Source of the DNA: Panorpa germanica
Taxonomy: Eukaryota; Arthropoda; Insecta; Mecoptera; Panorpidae
Assembly: GCA_963678705.1 (NCBI GenBank)
Contig: OY783203.1
Span: 45,136,347 to 45,200,346 of the forward strand
Direction of reading: 5' to 3'
DNA length: 64,000 nucleotides
The translations under genes and the position numbers were made by a program. Positions within the stretch are counted from its first letter, which is position 1. Each line of letters opens with the position of its first letter. The notes beneath the pieces are model-generated. The model saw only the letters and a list, made by a program, of their open reading frames with translations. It was not told where the DNA came from and ran no database searches. Shown piece by piece: positions 35,631 through 48,000 of this stretch.

Positions 35631-38144
35631 TGATGTATTTTCTATTTAAATAATTGAACTTGTTAGTAATGTTATCACTGCTGGTGCTCATAACAAGTTG
35701 TTATTTAGTCCTTTATTAAATTAAATGATCAATGAACTCATAAAAATTCAGTTAGATAATTGTCCATATTTAAATTTCTTCAGTTCTATAGAAACAAATA
35801 ATTATTATTCGAGTACAAAACAATTTACTAAATCAATTACAATTTAATTATTGCTCCAGCTAGTCATTGAATACTGGTCTTGTTTAATCAATTTAGAATT
35901 TATGTTAATTGAAATGTAAAACACACGGTCGCACAAAAAAATGTTCTCCTAAAAAATAAAACAATCCTCATATTTGCTCGATTACTTTTCTTAACTCTTA
36001 AATAATCTTAATATGTATTTTTTCTTAATATTAACCTTAAGCATTTTGCACGGGAGTAATAGCATTGGGTTATTAGCATTATAATATGTGGGTAATTTAT
36101 GACAGCTTCGAATAAGGGCTGCACAATTACATGTGTACGACGCTTTTGTAGGTTTGCAGAGTTATACTGTCAAGAGGTAATTGTCAAACTAACAATAGGA
36201 AAACTTTTAGTATCCCTAATTACTTTATCAAATAAACTTAATGATATAGTTTTGTAACAAAAAGGTTCTCTTGAAGAAATAAATCACTATTCAATTATTT
36301 TGACATAATGAAGTGCATTAATATGAATTTAGACACTTACAATTACTTTTTAAAAACTAAGCGCCTGAAATAAGGCAACACTTCTTTCGTTAATATAAAC
36401 TCAAATTTAAATATTTTAAATTGGTGTATAGTGTTTACTTGTAACTGTGTAGTAAAGCATAATGTACGAACACAAAACAAATTATGGTTCGCGCTGTAAT
36501 ACAATAGTAAACGAATTATTAATATATCATATTATTTATTGTAAGATTAGAAAAAAATTCAATTCAATGTTTGTTTGTTTATAATAAGCATGATATAAAT
36601 ATGAAACTTATCTGCCATATTCATTAACAGGGCTTAATTAGCCTTAATAATGGTTGGGTGAAGAAAAATCCCATTTAATTAAAAATTGGGCTAATAATAA
36701 TTTATTCTCGAAACTATTGAATAAAACAGTGTCAAACTGAATATGGTGTTTTTCTTTTCATTATACCCTCTAAAATTACCCTTAAATTATACCCTCTAAA
36801 ATTTCACATAACTTACGTATTTTTTTGGGAAATGTATAAAATAAGTCAAGTATGATGCAAGAGTTCTAAATAACCTGAGATTGCCTTTCAGAAATAATTT
36901 AGAAATTTTTATTTTGAATATAAACTACATCTTACTCAGTCTTATTCTTCTACGAGTATCTTTTACTTTATAAATAATAAACTAGAGTAGCTGCCAATGC
37001 AGATTCAATTCAATTAATGACATATTTCTAAATTTTGTTTGGTTATTTGAACTTCTTATTAATTTTTATTTTGAAAAATTTTGTTCCTCGGCCGTCTCTG
37101 CGCATCACGGCACGGCAAGCAACAATATTTCTTCTACGTTGCGTTTTGATCTTCTATTCACATAAAGAAATGACATATGTTTTTCCATACAAATGCTCTT
37201 TTCATGTTTGAAAAATTAAATCGCGTTAGAAAAGCATTAGCAAAGTCATTTTCAATGCAAGATATTATAAATTTTTAAAGTGTCTGAAACAATAAGATAA
37301 ATTGTTGAAAAATAACGTAATGAAGCCATATAATTTTTAGCCTTATATTTTAAATTTGAATTTGTTAAAAATGACTCGATAGACAATTAAATTTTGGAAT
37401 GACGCAAATCGGCGGCGAATATGTTGAAAGGTCATCATGCAGTCCATGAAGAAATATGCAGATTAAATAAAAAGGTAGAGTAAACTTTTAGTTTTCTAGT
37501 TGCTTCCAATGTTTGAATATTTTTATGAATAATGGAATATGTTGAAAAATCCACATTTTATACGTTCGAATTTGTAGATAATGTTTCTTTGATTCCTACG
37601 ATCTCCTAAAGTCCTTAACTGTTATTAAAAGATCGGAGACGGCATTCTGTTTGTTAATTTAAATTCATTTACCATATAGCATATATCGATGTTTATATCG
37701 AGCAATGGATGACGTAGTGGTAACAATGTGGCATAGATTGTCAACGTCTTTCATTATTGCCGATGATTACTCTTAATTGGTCTCTGAAGGTTTAATAAAT
37801 AAAGTTTTGTTTTATTGGTTATCAAATAACAATATTTCGAATACATACTAATAAAATAGGTACCCATCTCTTAATTCTTTAGAGTTGAAATGACTTTTAC
37901 TACTGTGGGCTTCTCATGGACTAAGGATTCAAGATTACTAGTGGTGTTGGCGCAGAAGACGCGCAAGTTATTAAGTAAATGCAAAATACAATTAAAATCT
38001 TTTACTAATATATTAGTTTAATATTTACCATTATATAATCTTACATATTATTAACATTAATATTATATACAATCTTGTCAATGGATAATTATTTGTTAAG
38101 TAAACTATTTTTAATGTCTAAAAAATTGTATGTAACAGGCAGCA

Positions 38145-38230
38145 GTTGGGTTTTGAACCATAACTGAATTCATATAAAACTGCACTCTATACTGATAAAG
38201 TTGCCTATCAAAACCTCAAATATCCATTTA
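38145..38230 (-). repeat. tRNA-like repeat (family B)
   Basis: Minus strand reads AAATGGATATTTGAGG, then AGGCAACTTTATCAG, TAGAGTGCAG and the B-box-like GGTTCAAAACCC. This is the best preserved tRNA-like copy of family B; it was the key to interpreting the others. Confidence 0.5.
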
Positions 38231-38491
38231 TTTTTATTTAATTCACAATATTATAGAAGATATTATTGATTGAAATAGATATTTTTTCGATACTAATAAT
38301 AGTAAGTAATAAATAGTGAAATGTCATTACTTCTTCATCTTCTTCCCCACTACTATTTATTAACCTTTACCATGACTGTTAAACAAAAGAAGTGCAAAAG
38401 AGATATATATAGCAGCTGTTGTGTTTTCAATATAATGTCGTGAAATAAAACGAAAATAAATAACATTACTTATAATATCCTTTTCAGTTTG

Positions 38492-38499
38492 TGACGTCA
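38492..38499. promoter_or_regulatory. Palindromic CRE motif TGACGTCA
   Basis: Exact 8-bp CRE/ATF palindrome in GTGACGTCATC. Further copies are at 35623 and 60339. Function is unproven. Confidence 0.25.
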
Positions 38500-38671
38500 T
38501 CAACTATTAGGATAACAACAACAAGTAGTAAAATCAAATTCAAAGTTTAAATAGATATATATCCATCAATTTTTGAATATTTATTAACCAATATTTCAAT
38601 AAAGAATTAAAAAATCGAGCTCTAAAAAATTAGTTCACAACCCATTTATTTTTAATTAATTTTGTATTATA

Positions 38672-39397
38672 CAGAGATGTGCACAAATGCTTTTCAAAAG
38701 CATTTAAATACAAAATGCAAATACCTCGTTATTTTCCTATTTCAAATACAAAATAAAAAATAAATTTCATGTTAGTATTTAAATACAAAACACAAAATAC
38801 GTATTTTAAAAATACTTTTGAGAGAATTGAATACTCTTTATGTTACTAATATAAATATATATTTTTTTTATTAATTATGAGAATTCTCTTTGATAAAGAC
38901 CGACTTCGTTTTGAAATATTTTTGTTTCCTAAAAATAGTACCTAGAATTTTAAAAAATAGCAAAAGTAAGGGTTTTATTAGTGTCGCATGTTTATGTCGC
39001 ACTAGTCTGTACATTAAAAGTACAACACATTTAGTACACTCATGTCTAAATAATGTCAACTTATGAATGAAAATATATAAATGTTGGATATCGCATGTGG
39101 GGGTAGTGGGGGTATTAAGACAATTGTGTAGATACTTTTAAATCATAGATTGTGCTAATGTTGGTGGGGATTTAAGTTTGTATTTATAATTTGTAAAATA
39201 ATATTTACTGATTAACACTATGAAGTAACAAAAACGAAAAAAGTATTTTGTATTTTCCAAATAGGAAATGGGTTTGTAAAAGTTTTCAAATAAAATATAA
39301 AATTCTATACTCTTTAAAGATATTTAAATACAAAATAGGTATTTACTATTTTCTATTTGCATTTTGAGTATATGTATTTGAAAAACGCACATCTCTG
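38672..39397. mobile_element. Non-autonomous hAT element, 726 bp, with 8-bp target duplication
   Basis: Ends are exact inverted repeats CAGAGATGTGC (38672-38682) and GCACATCTCTG (39387-39397), with imperfect inverted similarity continuing about 40 bases inward. Flanks are identical 8-bp duplications GTATTATA at 38664-38671 and 39398-39405, the hallmark of hAT insertion. Subterminal zones hold repeated AAATACAAAA-type words on both sides, as transposase-binding subterminal repeats often do. No transposase ORF is present, so it would depend on an autonomous relative. Confidence 0.92.
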
Positions 39398-39779
39398 GTA
39401 TTATAGTTGTTAATTGATAACAAATAAAATAGTAATAACCGATGCTATATTTACAACTCGCTTGATGTCACGCATTGTTTCCACAATTTATTAGATTTAC
39501 CAAATAAGTGATCTGATGGCTGATCTATCCAATCAAAAAGAACGGGAGAAAATTTCAGTTCTTTAATATTTATACAGAGGGATCTGTACAAAATGCTTTT
39601 GTAGAAAATGAGGTGTAATATGTATAAGAGTCATTGTGTGTATTTAATGTTTTCGTATATAAACATACAAATTTACTACATTTTATTTCATATAAAACAA
39701 TATACTGGTAAAATATAACTCAACCTCGTATCAACTTCGAACAGAGTATAATTCTTATCACTGCTAACTCCTAGAACGT

Positions 39780-40368
39780 AGACTTCATCGTGCACTGTGC
39801 ACTATCAATTCGCGTCGCTCATCTGTGATTGGACGACTGCCACCCCCTCCAACAGACGCGGCTACTCCGCTACGCGCAACATGTTGTGTAAAGTTCGCTT
39901 CTCGGTGCTTCGTTTCGCTAATCGCGGTCCCTGTTTTGCAGCAGACCGACTGTCTCATAGCATGCTCTATTTGCCATTGCTTTTGGTTTCAGTTCAGAAC
40001 AGACAGTTCTGCGTTCCTTCGTTTAGCAGTCAGTCACTGACAGCCGGTGCGCAAACATTGTTACGTTAGTCGCATGACTATAAAAACATTTCTGAATACG
40101 CTATACGCTAGTGTCAAACATACAAGTGAAAAGTTTCAAAATAAACACACGTGGTGTGTTAGCTATATTATAATAGCGAAAAAATAATCGTAATAATATT
40201 TTAAAAAAAGACATTCTAAGTTATAATTTACAGTTATAAATAAATGTAACAATTTGATATAATTGAGTGTAACATGTTATCTTTTATCAGTAATTTAAAA
40301 GTGATATTAATTATAAATTAAACATAAGAGAGATATTTCATTGAGTTGTTTATTTTTTTTGTTGAAAA
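39780..40368 (+). promoter_or_regulatory. TATA-containing core promoter and 5' UTR
   Basis: GC-richer sequence (39780-40070) precedes a TATAAAAA box at 40079-40086. A start site about 30 bases downstream, near 40110, is inferred. The 5' UTR would run to the ATG at 40369 with no obvious intron. The short ORFs over 39797-40069 lie upstream of the TATA box and have no family features. Confidence 0.55.
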
Positions 40369-40543
40369 ATGGGATCTGTTCGTAAAATAGTAAATAGAAA
40401 GTTTGGGGATGATTTGATCTTGAGACCTCTTGGAAAAAATAAACCTCTTACCCCGGAGGAATTATACAAGATTATGAAATTCGTTGAAGAAAGCATCGTT
40501 GGAAGAGGGGGATGTTTCTTCGGTCCATATGGCCGCAGAAAAG
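40369..40543 (+). CDS. First coding exon, probable class V aminotransferase (cysteine desulfurase-like) protein
   Basis: The ATG at 40369 opens 58 codons plus one base, ending at AGAAAAG before GTAAGTT (phase 1). The peptide includes KFGDDLILRPLGKNKPLTPE and then KFVEESIVGRGGCFFGPYGR. I recognise the last part as the segment just before the Tyr-Asp-Tyr-Thr-Ala core of a group of class V PLP-dependent aminotransferase-like proteins, where FxTPxGxK precedes the first strand of the fold. The phase-1 join would restore a Val codon expected there. The composition is coding-like and has better GC than the flanks, and a TATA promoter lies upstream. The following exon was not found up to 64000, so the gene is partial here. 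The exon is confident; the family is moderately so. Confidence 0.6.
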
Positions 40544-43500
40544 GTAAGTTCTTTTTATTAATTATTATATGGATAATTCTTTGTCTTAATCAATTTATAT
40601 TTCAAAATATTCACAAAATGAAGTAATTATGGTGACCCTCTAATCAAATAAATAAATAAAAATTTCAAATAAATGTTCTAATGATAGTTTCTCTAAATAA
40701 ATTAGATTGGCAATTGTTATTGAAGAAAAACAAAAATTGCAAATTATGGTGCACAATTTATTTACATAGGAACCGTTCAGAAGCCGACGCAATTAAGTCT
40801 ATATTTTAAAAATTAATGAAATAGCAAATTTAATATCGTAAGTAAAAAAAATATTATAAATATTTATGGAAAATTTTTGGGACATAGTTTGAATATTTTG
40901 AAATATTGATTTCAAACTCTATTTAAAAGAAAAAAGAATAGTTAATTATTTAGCAATGTTTGAAGTACCGAAATTATCGTTATCATATTTAAATTTTTCA
41001 CGATCAGCACAATTTCCCAGATATAGGTATAATAAAAATTCGATAATAAAATTTAGTCTACTGAACTTAAGATATTAACTTCTTTTCTAAATTGCTCTAA
41101 TGTCTTTATATTTATACAAAATAGTATTCATTACTATTCTTTGTAATGGAAGTTAAGATAGATTTACACAGAAAGTCTGGCTGTGACGCTTATCACATTT
41201 TAACAGATATAATAGCGAACCTAGTACTCAAACTGCATTAACTGTATGTGTATGACATATCTTGTGCAGATGTATATCGTATACTGCCTTCTAATTTGTG
41301 ATAAATATATATTTTATAAAATCAACCGTAACCAAACCCAGACGATAAAGCACTGTTTCGGGATTCAAAGGAGAAGACACAGCAGCCTGACATAGATACT
41401 TTAATATTCTTGGCGACTTTATATGTATATATTATATACTTTTTGTATTTATTTATTTTACAATACTATTTATTTCATTTATATTTAAATAATTTTAAAT
41501 AGTTAAAATTAATTCCTACGTTTAAAGATTAGATATCGTCACATGAGGGTAGGTTATTAGTTTACGATGTTAAATGCTCGTATATATTATTCCCAACTAC
41601 AACACAGTTGATCTGAGATTAGAACTCAGAGAAACCGCAGTCTCATTTGGCACAATAAAAAGATTTGTGATATTATGTTAATAATATTTATTCATATTTA
41701 TGGCCAAATTAATTGTATGTTTGATGCTGTAAATATACTCGTATCCGAACTGTTAGTAAAGTTAATTAAATCACAGTATTTTCTTTGCATTAATTTTGGG
41801 GGTCTCTGACTTAGTATATATTTATGACTATGTGTAAATGTTATCAAACACCCAACACAAACTAATTGCCGGTATATGTTGTGCAAAATAGTGTAAAATA
41901 GTTTCCTATGAACACCTTCTTCTTTATACCATATACTTGTTGTTATTTCATGGTGTCAAAGTTCCACACCATTGCATATATGGCCATGGGAACAGCCCAC
42001 AGGGTCCATCACCTATGGAAGTAAATGTTTTCACCAATTTTTCAAATTTTTTCTTAAAAATTAAACTACTTCAGCTCATGTTAAGCTGTCCGCTGACTTT
42101 AAATAAGTTGAAAACTAGCTTTGATACCATATGCCGGAAATAAGTAGTCTTATTTTGTCTACTTGTCTTATCTTGTCTAAGTAGTCTTATTTTGTCTAAA
42201 CATGTCGTTCCAAGAATCGACTACTGTTGAAGCGATGTTGTGTGTATTGAAATTCGCTATGCTACAGAACACGAGATAAAAAGACTTAGCCAGAGTGAAC
42301 GTTCATTTTGTGTTCAGACGGTTCATTCATCAAAAAGTGAACTGTCTGATATAAGCTTAAGTACTACCTATACCACATGCCACTTTACTACAGTATTTGT
42401 ATGAAAACAGGTGTTTTAGAATAAATATAATTCGACTCTGTCAGTCAAGCTTTGTCTTAACATAGAAAAGTTAATTTTTAGTGAAATCTGGCATTATATT
42501 AACATAATAATTTTCATGTAAAAGTAATCTTTTTCATGCTACATAAAACTTTCACACATGTAACTGTGTTTCGCGGGTATGTTACATGTTACATGTTCAA
42601 ACTGATTACAAATGAATGATTAAAAGTGTGGTGTGTGTGTTACCAGTAAACAAATTACGTGTATTGCGCAATAGCTTTATGCAATTTAACTATTTATTTA
42701 TTATTATTATTTATATCATTTATTTAATGCCATCATTATATTAATGGCTTTATTAAGTTTACGTTCTGTAAGGCTTGTTGGAAAAAGACATGTTTACTAA
42801 TAGGATGCGCTATGGTAAATTATTATGTGGCACTGCATTTTCTTGAATGTAAATGTTTAATGCTAAATACTGCAAAAACTATTATTATTTGAATCAGGTC
42901 CAAATAAAAAATAAGAAAAACCTAAATTCACGTAGTTTTTTCTGGAATAAAACAACCATTTCTATTGTAATTTTGATCGGTGTACATTTATATTTGGATA
43001 TGAACTGTTGACCAAGTATAAGTGTATTATATTTATTTGTAATTATTTACGCAACTACATACTTATATATGAATACTAAGATTTTTTTACAATTCAACAA
43101 TAAAGAAACATTTTCATGGGTAATTGTAGATTGGGTTACCCAACAAGTTAAGGCGCCGCACCAGTTGCAAATAAATTTTATTATGGAAAATTCCATTCCT
43201 ATTCCAATAAAAGCTGCTGAAACTATAAACATTGCACTGTGTACTAGGCCAAGGTCCCTCATTCTTAAACTCGCAGTTAGTGGTGCCACATAAACAGAAC
43301 TTTATTTTAGACAGAATCTAACAATAGAATTATTAATAAAATACTTCAATAAAAATAAATTGAAAAAGCTGTTTCTTTTTTAATAGTGTACAAAGTGTTT
43401 GGATAATACTTGGCTACTTTTTTTAAAGTTATATTTTCATTTACATTGATGTCTTTCTGGTATTTATATTTAGTTCAAAATTCACATTCAAAATGAGTCT

Positions 43501-43927
43501 ATTAAAAGTTATATTAAGAAATATTTTACATTTTTAAAATATTCCATGATTGTAATTTTAGTAACTTTAACAAAGATATTTAGAGTCTAATTATATATAT
43601 CAATACATAACACGATAACATCTAATCAATTGATCATGATAAATACTCAGTCATTTAACTATTTTGCACGCTACATTCTTTTTAATATTATTTGTAGGTA
43701 TTGTTTTCTTTATACGAGTACAAACAATAAACAAACATAAAACACGCTGCTCTGAGATTCTTTTCGTAGGTTTTACTGTGTTTGGTATAGAGTACATTTT
43801 TATGCAGATATTTAAACTCGTATAAATTTATATTATAAACTAAGATCTCGGTATGTAACGTATGTTGAATAGCACCGACGTTTATTCAATACCTAGTCGA
43901 CTCCACTAGAAAAAAAATAACGATATA

Positions 43928-44172
43928 GTAGGGGATACCGTTTATGATTGACGCTGAGTGCTGTGTTTTCGGATTCGATCCTCAGGCTGGAGATCTATGT
44001 TCTGGGTTTTGTTATTATCAAATTAAATTGATTATGTACATACATACTCATAAACTTACCAGACAAACTTGCATAAACTTGCAATCATACACAAAAACTG
44101 CAAACATAAGTGCGATAGGCCTAATAGTAGAAGATCGTCGGTGATAGGAGTCAGCATCGGAAATAGACCGAA
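43928..44172 (+). repeat. tRNA-derived SINE (family A), full-length-like
   Basis: Contains a head with B box GGATTCGATCCTC (about 43970), AT-rich body, and the diagnostic tail GTCGGTGATAGGAGTCAGCA followed by TCGGAAATAGACCGA (44137-44171). It is the only plus-strand copy with both head and tail, so it best defines the family. Confidence 0.7.
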
Positions 44173-46637
44173 CGCAGATTCTTGTACTTTACACAATGTT
44201 ACGCAGCATTGTCTACAAGTGAGACCTACATACTTGCTCCAGCTCGATGCTACTCGCCCGCACCGGGCGTAGGTTTCGTAGGGTAGGTCAGTTATACTTG
44301 ATTAGAACTTCAAATGCACATGACTCGCATATAATGTTTCACACTGAAGGTTAGAAATTTTCCATTTTATATGATCCCTGTTAAATACGTATTGTAGTTT
44401 GTTTATTCACTCTTTACAATATGATATTGGCTGACAAGTCTTTATTTCGAGTTCTGGTAACACTTTAATCGAACAGAAATGTATTGTTAGTAATGGTGAC
44501 CGTCAATGAACATTATGTACATTTTTTGATGGTTATGACTACTACAAATATTTTGATGGCTACGGTTTTCTCTTTTCCATAATGTGTTAATTGTTATATT
44601 TATATTTCTTTCAGTTAATTGGCCTAATTTTATTGCTAGATACAGTAGTACGACTATATTCAAGTAGATCTTGGTTTACTCTATATATGTAGCAATACTA
44701 TATTCTAGTATATTGCTATTATGTACATTTGGAATCTCATTTAAGTCTACGGCCTCAGCAGTTGGTCGCTTTATTACTATGGCTCTTAATCTTTGTTATT
44801 TCTAGCAAATGTCAGAACTTCATTTTCTGATAGAAAATTTGAATGTACAGGTATGTGACAAATTTCATCGCATAATTTAACCGCATCAATAACAAGTTTC
44901 AGCGTTAAATTATTTTCAGGGTGCAGCGAGATTTCCGATTAAATCCAAATTGTTTTCTTCACACCAAAACCAAATTTTCCGTTTGTGTTTTTATTGTTCT
45001 TTCTATTCAGTCACAATTTCGACCTCTTTGGACCTTTTTTTATTGAGCGCCTAAAACTGCCTGTTTAGTATAACTACCTATATACGGCAGAAAGACACAC
45101 ACTATACAATTTGAGTAGTGTATTATTATATTATATTGTTATTTAAATATATAACTTTCGTACTAGTTTCAACCTACATATTGCAAGTAATAACTCATAT
45201 TCACTGGTCCAACTTTTCTTATTTTACGATATTCACAATGTTTTGATGTTGATGTTTCTGTGTTGTAAACTTTGATATTTTATTAGTGGACAACTGCTCT
45301 TGTACTTGTCTTCCTCATTTCCAATTAGATTTGTTTTTTTGCCATTCTGCGTCTTGCGGAGTTCGTTGTATTTAAAAAAAATACGACTTTTGATTTCTTT
45401 AACATAGTTTTAATTGGTCTCGAGTCGAAACAAAAAATCGATATTAGTTGTGCTGTACTTTGCTGTGGTCCTTTCAGTGACCTTCTTTTTTGTCTTATCA
45501 CTTCTGGGACTCGATAGCATTCGCTACATTTTTCGGAAATAGGAATTCAAAAAACGGAGTGTTCCTGAGAATTTATGACTTTTTTAAGTCATAGCCAAAT
45601 CTGAATCCAAAAACTTCAATGCTTTAAGGTTTAAAATGAGAAATTTTGGTTCATTTATCTAACAAGTAATTACCCGTATAGAACTACAAATGAAGTGAAT
45701 TTGGTGAAAAATGATATAATGACATATTTAAATAAAATGTGTGCAAAAAGTTTATGAACCACTGATTACAATAATGATCATTCTCAGTTTCATTGACACG
45801 TAACGTCTTTTTCATTTGTCTACAGTCTACAGTAGACACGTCTTATACTCTTACATCACCGTATCGTTCTTAACTAGTTTCTAGTTATACTTTTAATTGT
45901 TTGGAATATTTCTCTATAGTATTGAATTAATATTTATGTTTTCATATTACAGAATGGAAGATAACTATGAGCATTACAGTACAGATGTAAAATACAATGT
46001 ACTTGTAGTTCTAGTCATGTAGAATTTAATGTTAATGATTAAACTTGACCCGACTAATTATGATAAGGGATTTGTTTTAATAGTAATAATATATTTAATA
46101 TGAAACAAATTTTATTACTTACTATTTAATATATTTATTTATATTTAATTATCAGAAAATAAAATGAGCATTATTTCAATTTCATATTTCATTTATCTTT
46201 CTCTGTTTTATATATGTATCTTATATATTTTCTCTTTCTAAATACATTAATTTATTATTACAACGATAATAAATTAATTCCTTTATTATAGGCAATAATG
46301 ACTTTGAGAAGTGTATTTTACTTAAAGGGATAAAGAATTATTATTTGAAATATATGTATGAGTATAATATAGCATTATTTTCACTAAAGACGCAATATAA
46401 CTTATTAATGTTTCTGATAAAAATGCGAAATTAAGTTTAAATTTTGAATAAAACGGTTTATGACTTTCAAACAATTAATTTTAAAAAGCGTTTTTCTTTA
46501 TATAATTCCGATTAATGGTAAGCGTCCCCAGTTCAGCACGGAAAGCAATATCGCGTTATGTTTGTGAATGAAATGTGAAAGAGGACGATGCAGTTAACAG
46601 GTTAATACATTGGTGCATTTGTCCTCCGTTTGAGACA

Positions 46638-46700
46638 GGGCCGGCCCAAGTGACAGGCCAGGTGGGCTAAGGCCCGTGTCATCATTTTATAGGGGCAACA
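46638..46700. mobile_element. Possible hAT-type transposon end
   Basis: CAGGGCCGGCCCAAG at about 46638 followed by GGGCTAAGGCCCGTG resembles ends of insect hAT elements whose termini contain CAGGGCCGGCCC. A matching opposite end was not found, so this is a fragment call only. Confidence 0.3.
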
Positions 46701-47428
46701 AGCTCATTATTTTTATCTTTTGGGAGTGCTAACAACTACAATGACAGGCAGAAAATGTTTGCTGCAGCACTACGCCCAGAAATATATTTCTTAAAATGAA
46801 CTCTATAATTAGCAGGCCCATCCGCAGGGTTAGCATTTATGAAATGAAGTCTTTTGCTCTTTTATGTCAAATTCTCTGAAGACCCCTATGTTACTAAAAT
46901 AAAGATTCGGAGCAATTCTTAATAAATCTACTTTATGGTAATTTATAAAAAGTAATTTCACCTTAATGCAGTATTTTTTAACTATAAAGTTTATGATTTG
47001 TGTATGCGGTTGTAATTGCTATTAATTATGCTATTATGCAGCTTCGGCAGATCGGGGAATTTCTACCTACCTACGAGTATTTGAAATTTTCCTGAAGCGC
47101 AACTGCGTGCGTAATATCATCGCGTAGTTGATATAAACATGTCACATACATTTTTCTTCTTAATCTTCTAGTTATTTTCCAAGCTGTATTGTTTATAGGA
47201 AGTGGCAGTATTGAGTCATCCTTGCACTTTAACTAATAGAATCACTTGGCACGGAACTGCTTCTGTTAATAGTCTATAAACAGAGAATCTATACGCAACA
47301 TTTCTAATGAGGCAGGGAGTAGTTATACTGTTAAACTAATTGTTCGGTGAATTCGTCATTTAGGGGTGGCTTTTGTTTAATTTTGAAATATATGTTGGTA
47401 TATATTTTTTTAAATTTAATTCATTTAT

Positions 47429-47590
47429 GTCGGCCTATTTTTCATACTGTGTTCTATTACCGACGATGTCCTACTATGTTTACTATTCTTTATATAATAA
47501 TTACAGATAATATAATTATGGTTCGGAGATCGAACCCAAGGACATAGCAGTCAACGTCAAGCATCAATGCTCTCGCTCTCTGTATGTCAT
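47429..47590 (-). repeat. tRNA-derived SINE (family A)
   Basis: Minus strand begins ATGACATACAGAGAGCGAGA, has B box GGGTTCGATCTCC, and ends with GTCGGTAATAGAACACAGTA then GGCCGACA at 47429. The body is shorter than in the 43.9-kb copy. Confidence 0.65.
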
Positions 47591-47918
47591 TTTTTTTTAA
47601 ATATCGAAGAATTGACTAAGATAGCTACTTAATATTTGAATTTCTTTTTACCGTTTCGTTTTAAGCCACATTTTTGAAATAGTAATAAGTAATTTATTAT
47701 ATTTATCTTTTATATCACAGCTGTAAATTTGATTCTTCTATCCCTTTTACATTCTGTTGTATAACAGAGATAGCAATTCATGAAAGAGATTGGAAAAGGA
47801 CATGGCGTCAATAACTATAGCACTGTTTTATAATTTTTATTCTTTTAATGATTAAATTGAAAGAGGTAACAATTATTAACGTTAATAACTTCTACAATAT
47901 TGTGATTAATTGAAAAAT

Positions 47919-48000
47919 AAATGGATATTTGAGGTCTTGGTAGCCAATTTTATCAATATATAGTATTATTTTAAGGAAAGACGTTGTGGTTCACAACCCA
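47919..48000 (+). repeat. tRNA-like repeat (family B)
   Basis: AAATGGATATTTGAGGTCTT, then GCCAATTTTATCAATATATAG, then GGTTCACAACCC (B-box-like). The same order of words occurs in the three other copies. Confidence 0.45.

Larger units (their letters stand above)
28400..38663. other. Gene-poor AT-rich region
   Basis: About 10 kb with no coding exon that I can support. It contains a sequence beginning ACAGGGTATCAC (28919), short TA-rich tracts (32620-32665), a possible decayed tRNA-like B box (GGTTCGAAATC, about 31592), a SINE at 34976, a CRE-bearing inverted repeat at 35540-35630 and a family B repeat at 38145. Part of it may be alternative 3' UTR of the upstream gene. Confidence 0.45.

Noticed and set aside
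38871-39059. 62-codon minus-strand ORF inside the hAT element
   Set aside because: It lacks any transposase, BED-finger or dimerisation motif and is too short; the element is non-autonomous.
39797-40069. Two overlapping ORFs of 71-90 codons before the aminotransferase exon
   Set aside because: They lie upstream of the TATA box, in the promoter, and have no recognisable domain.
42142-42198. Tandem repeat suggestive of a minisatellite
   Set aside because: Fewer than two copies of a 37-bp unit; too little to call a minisatellite array.
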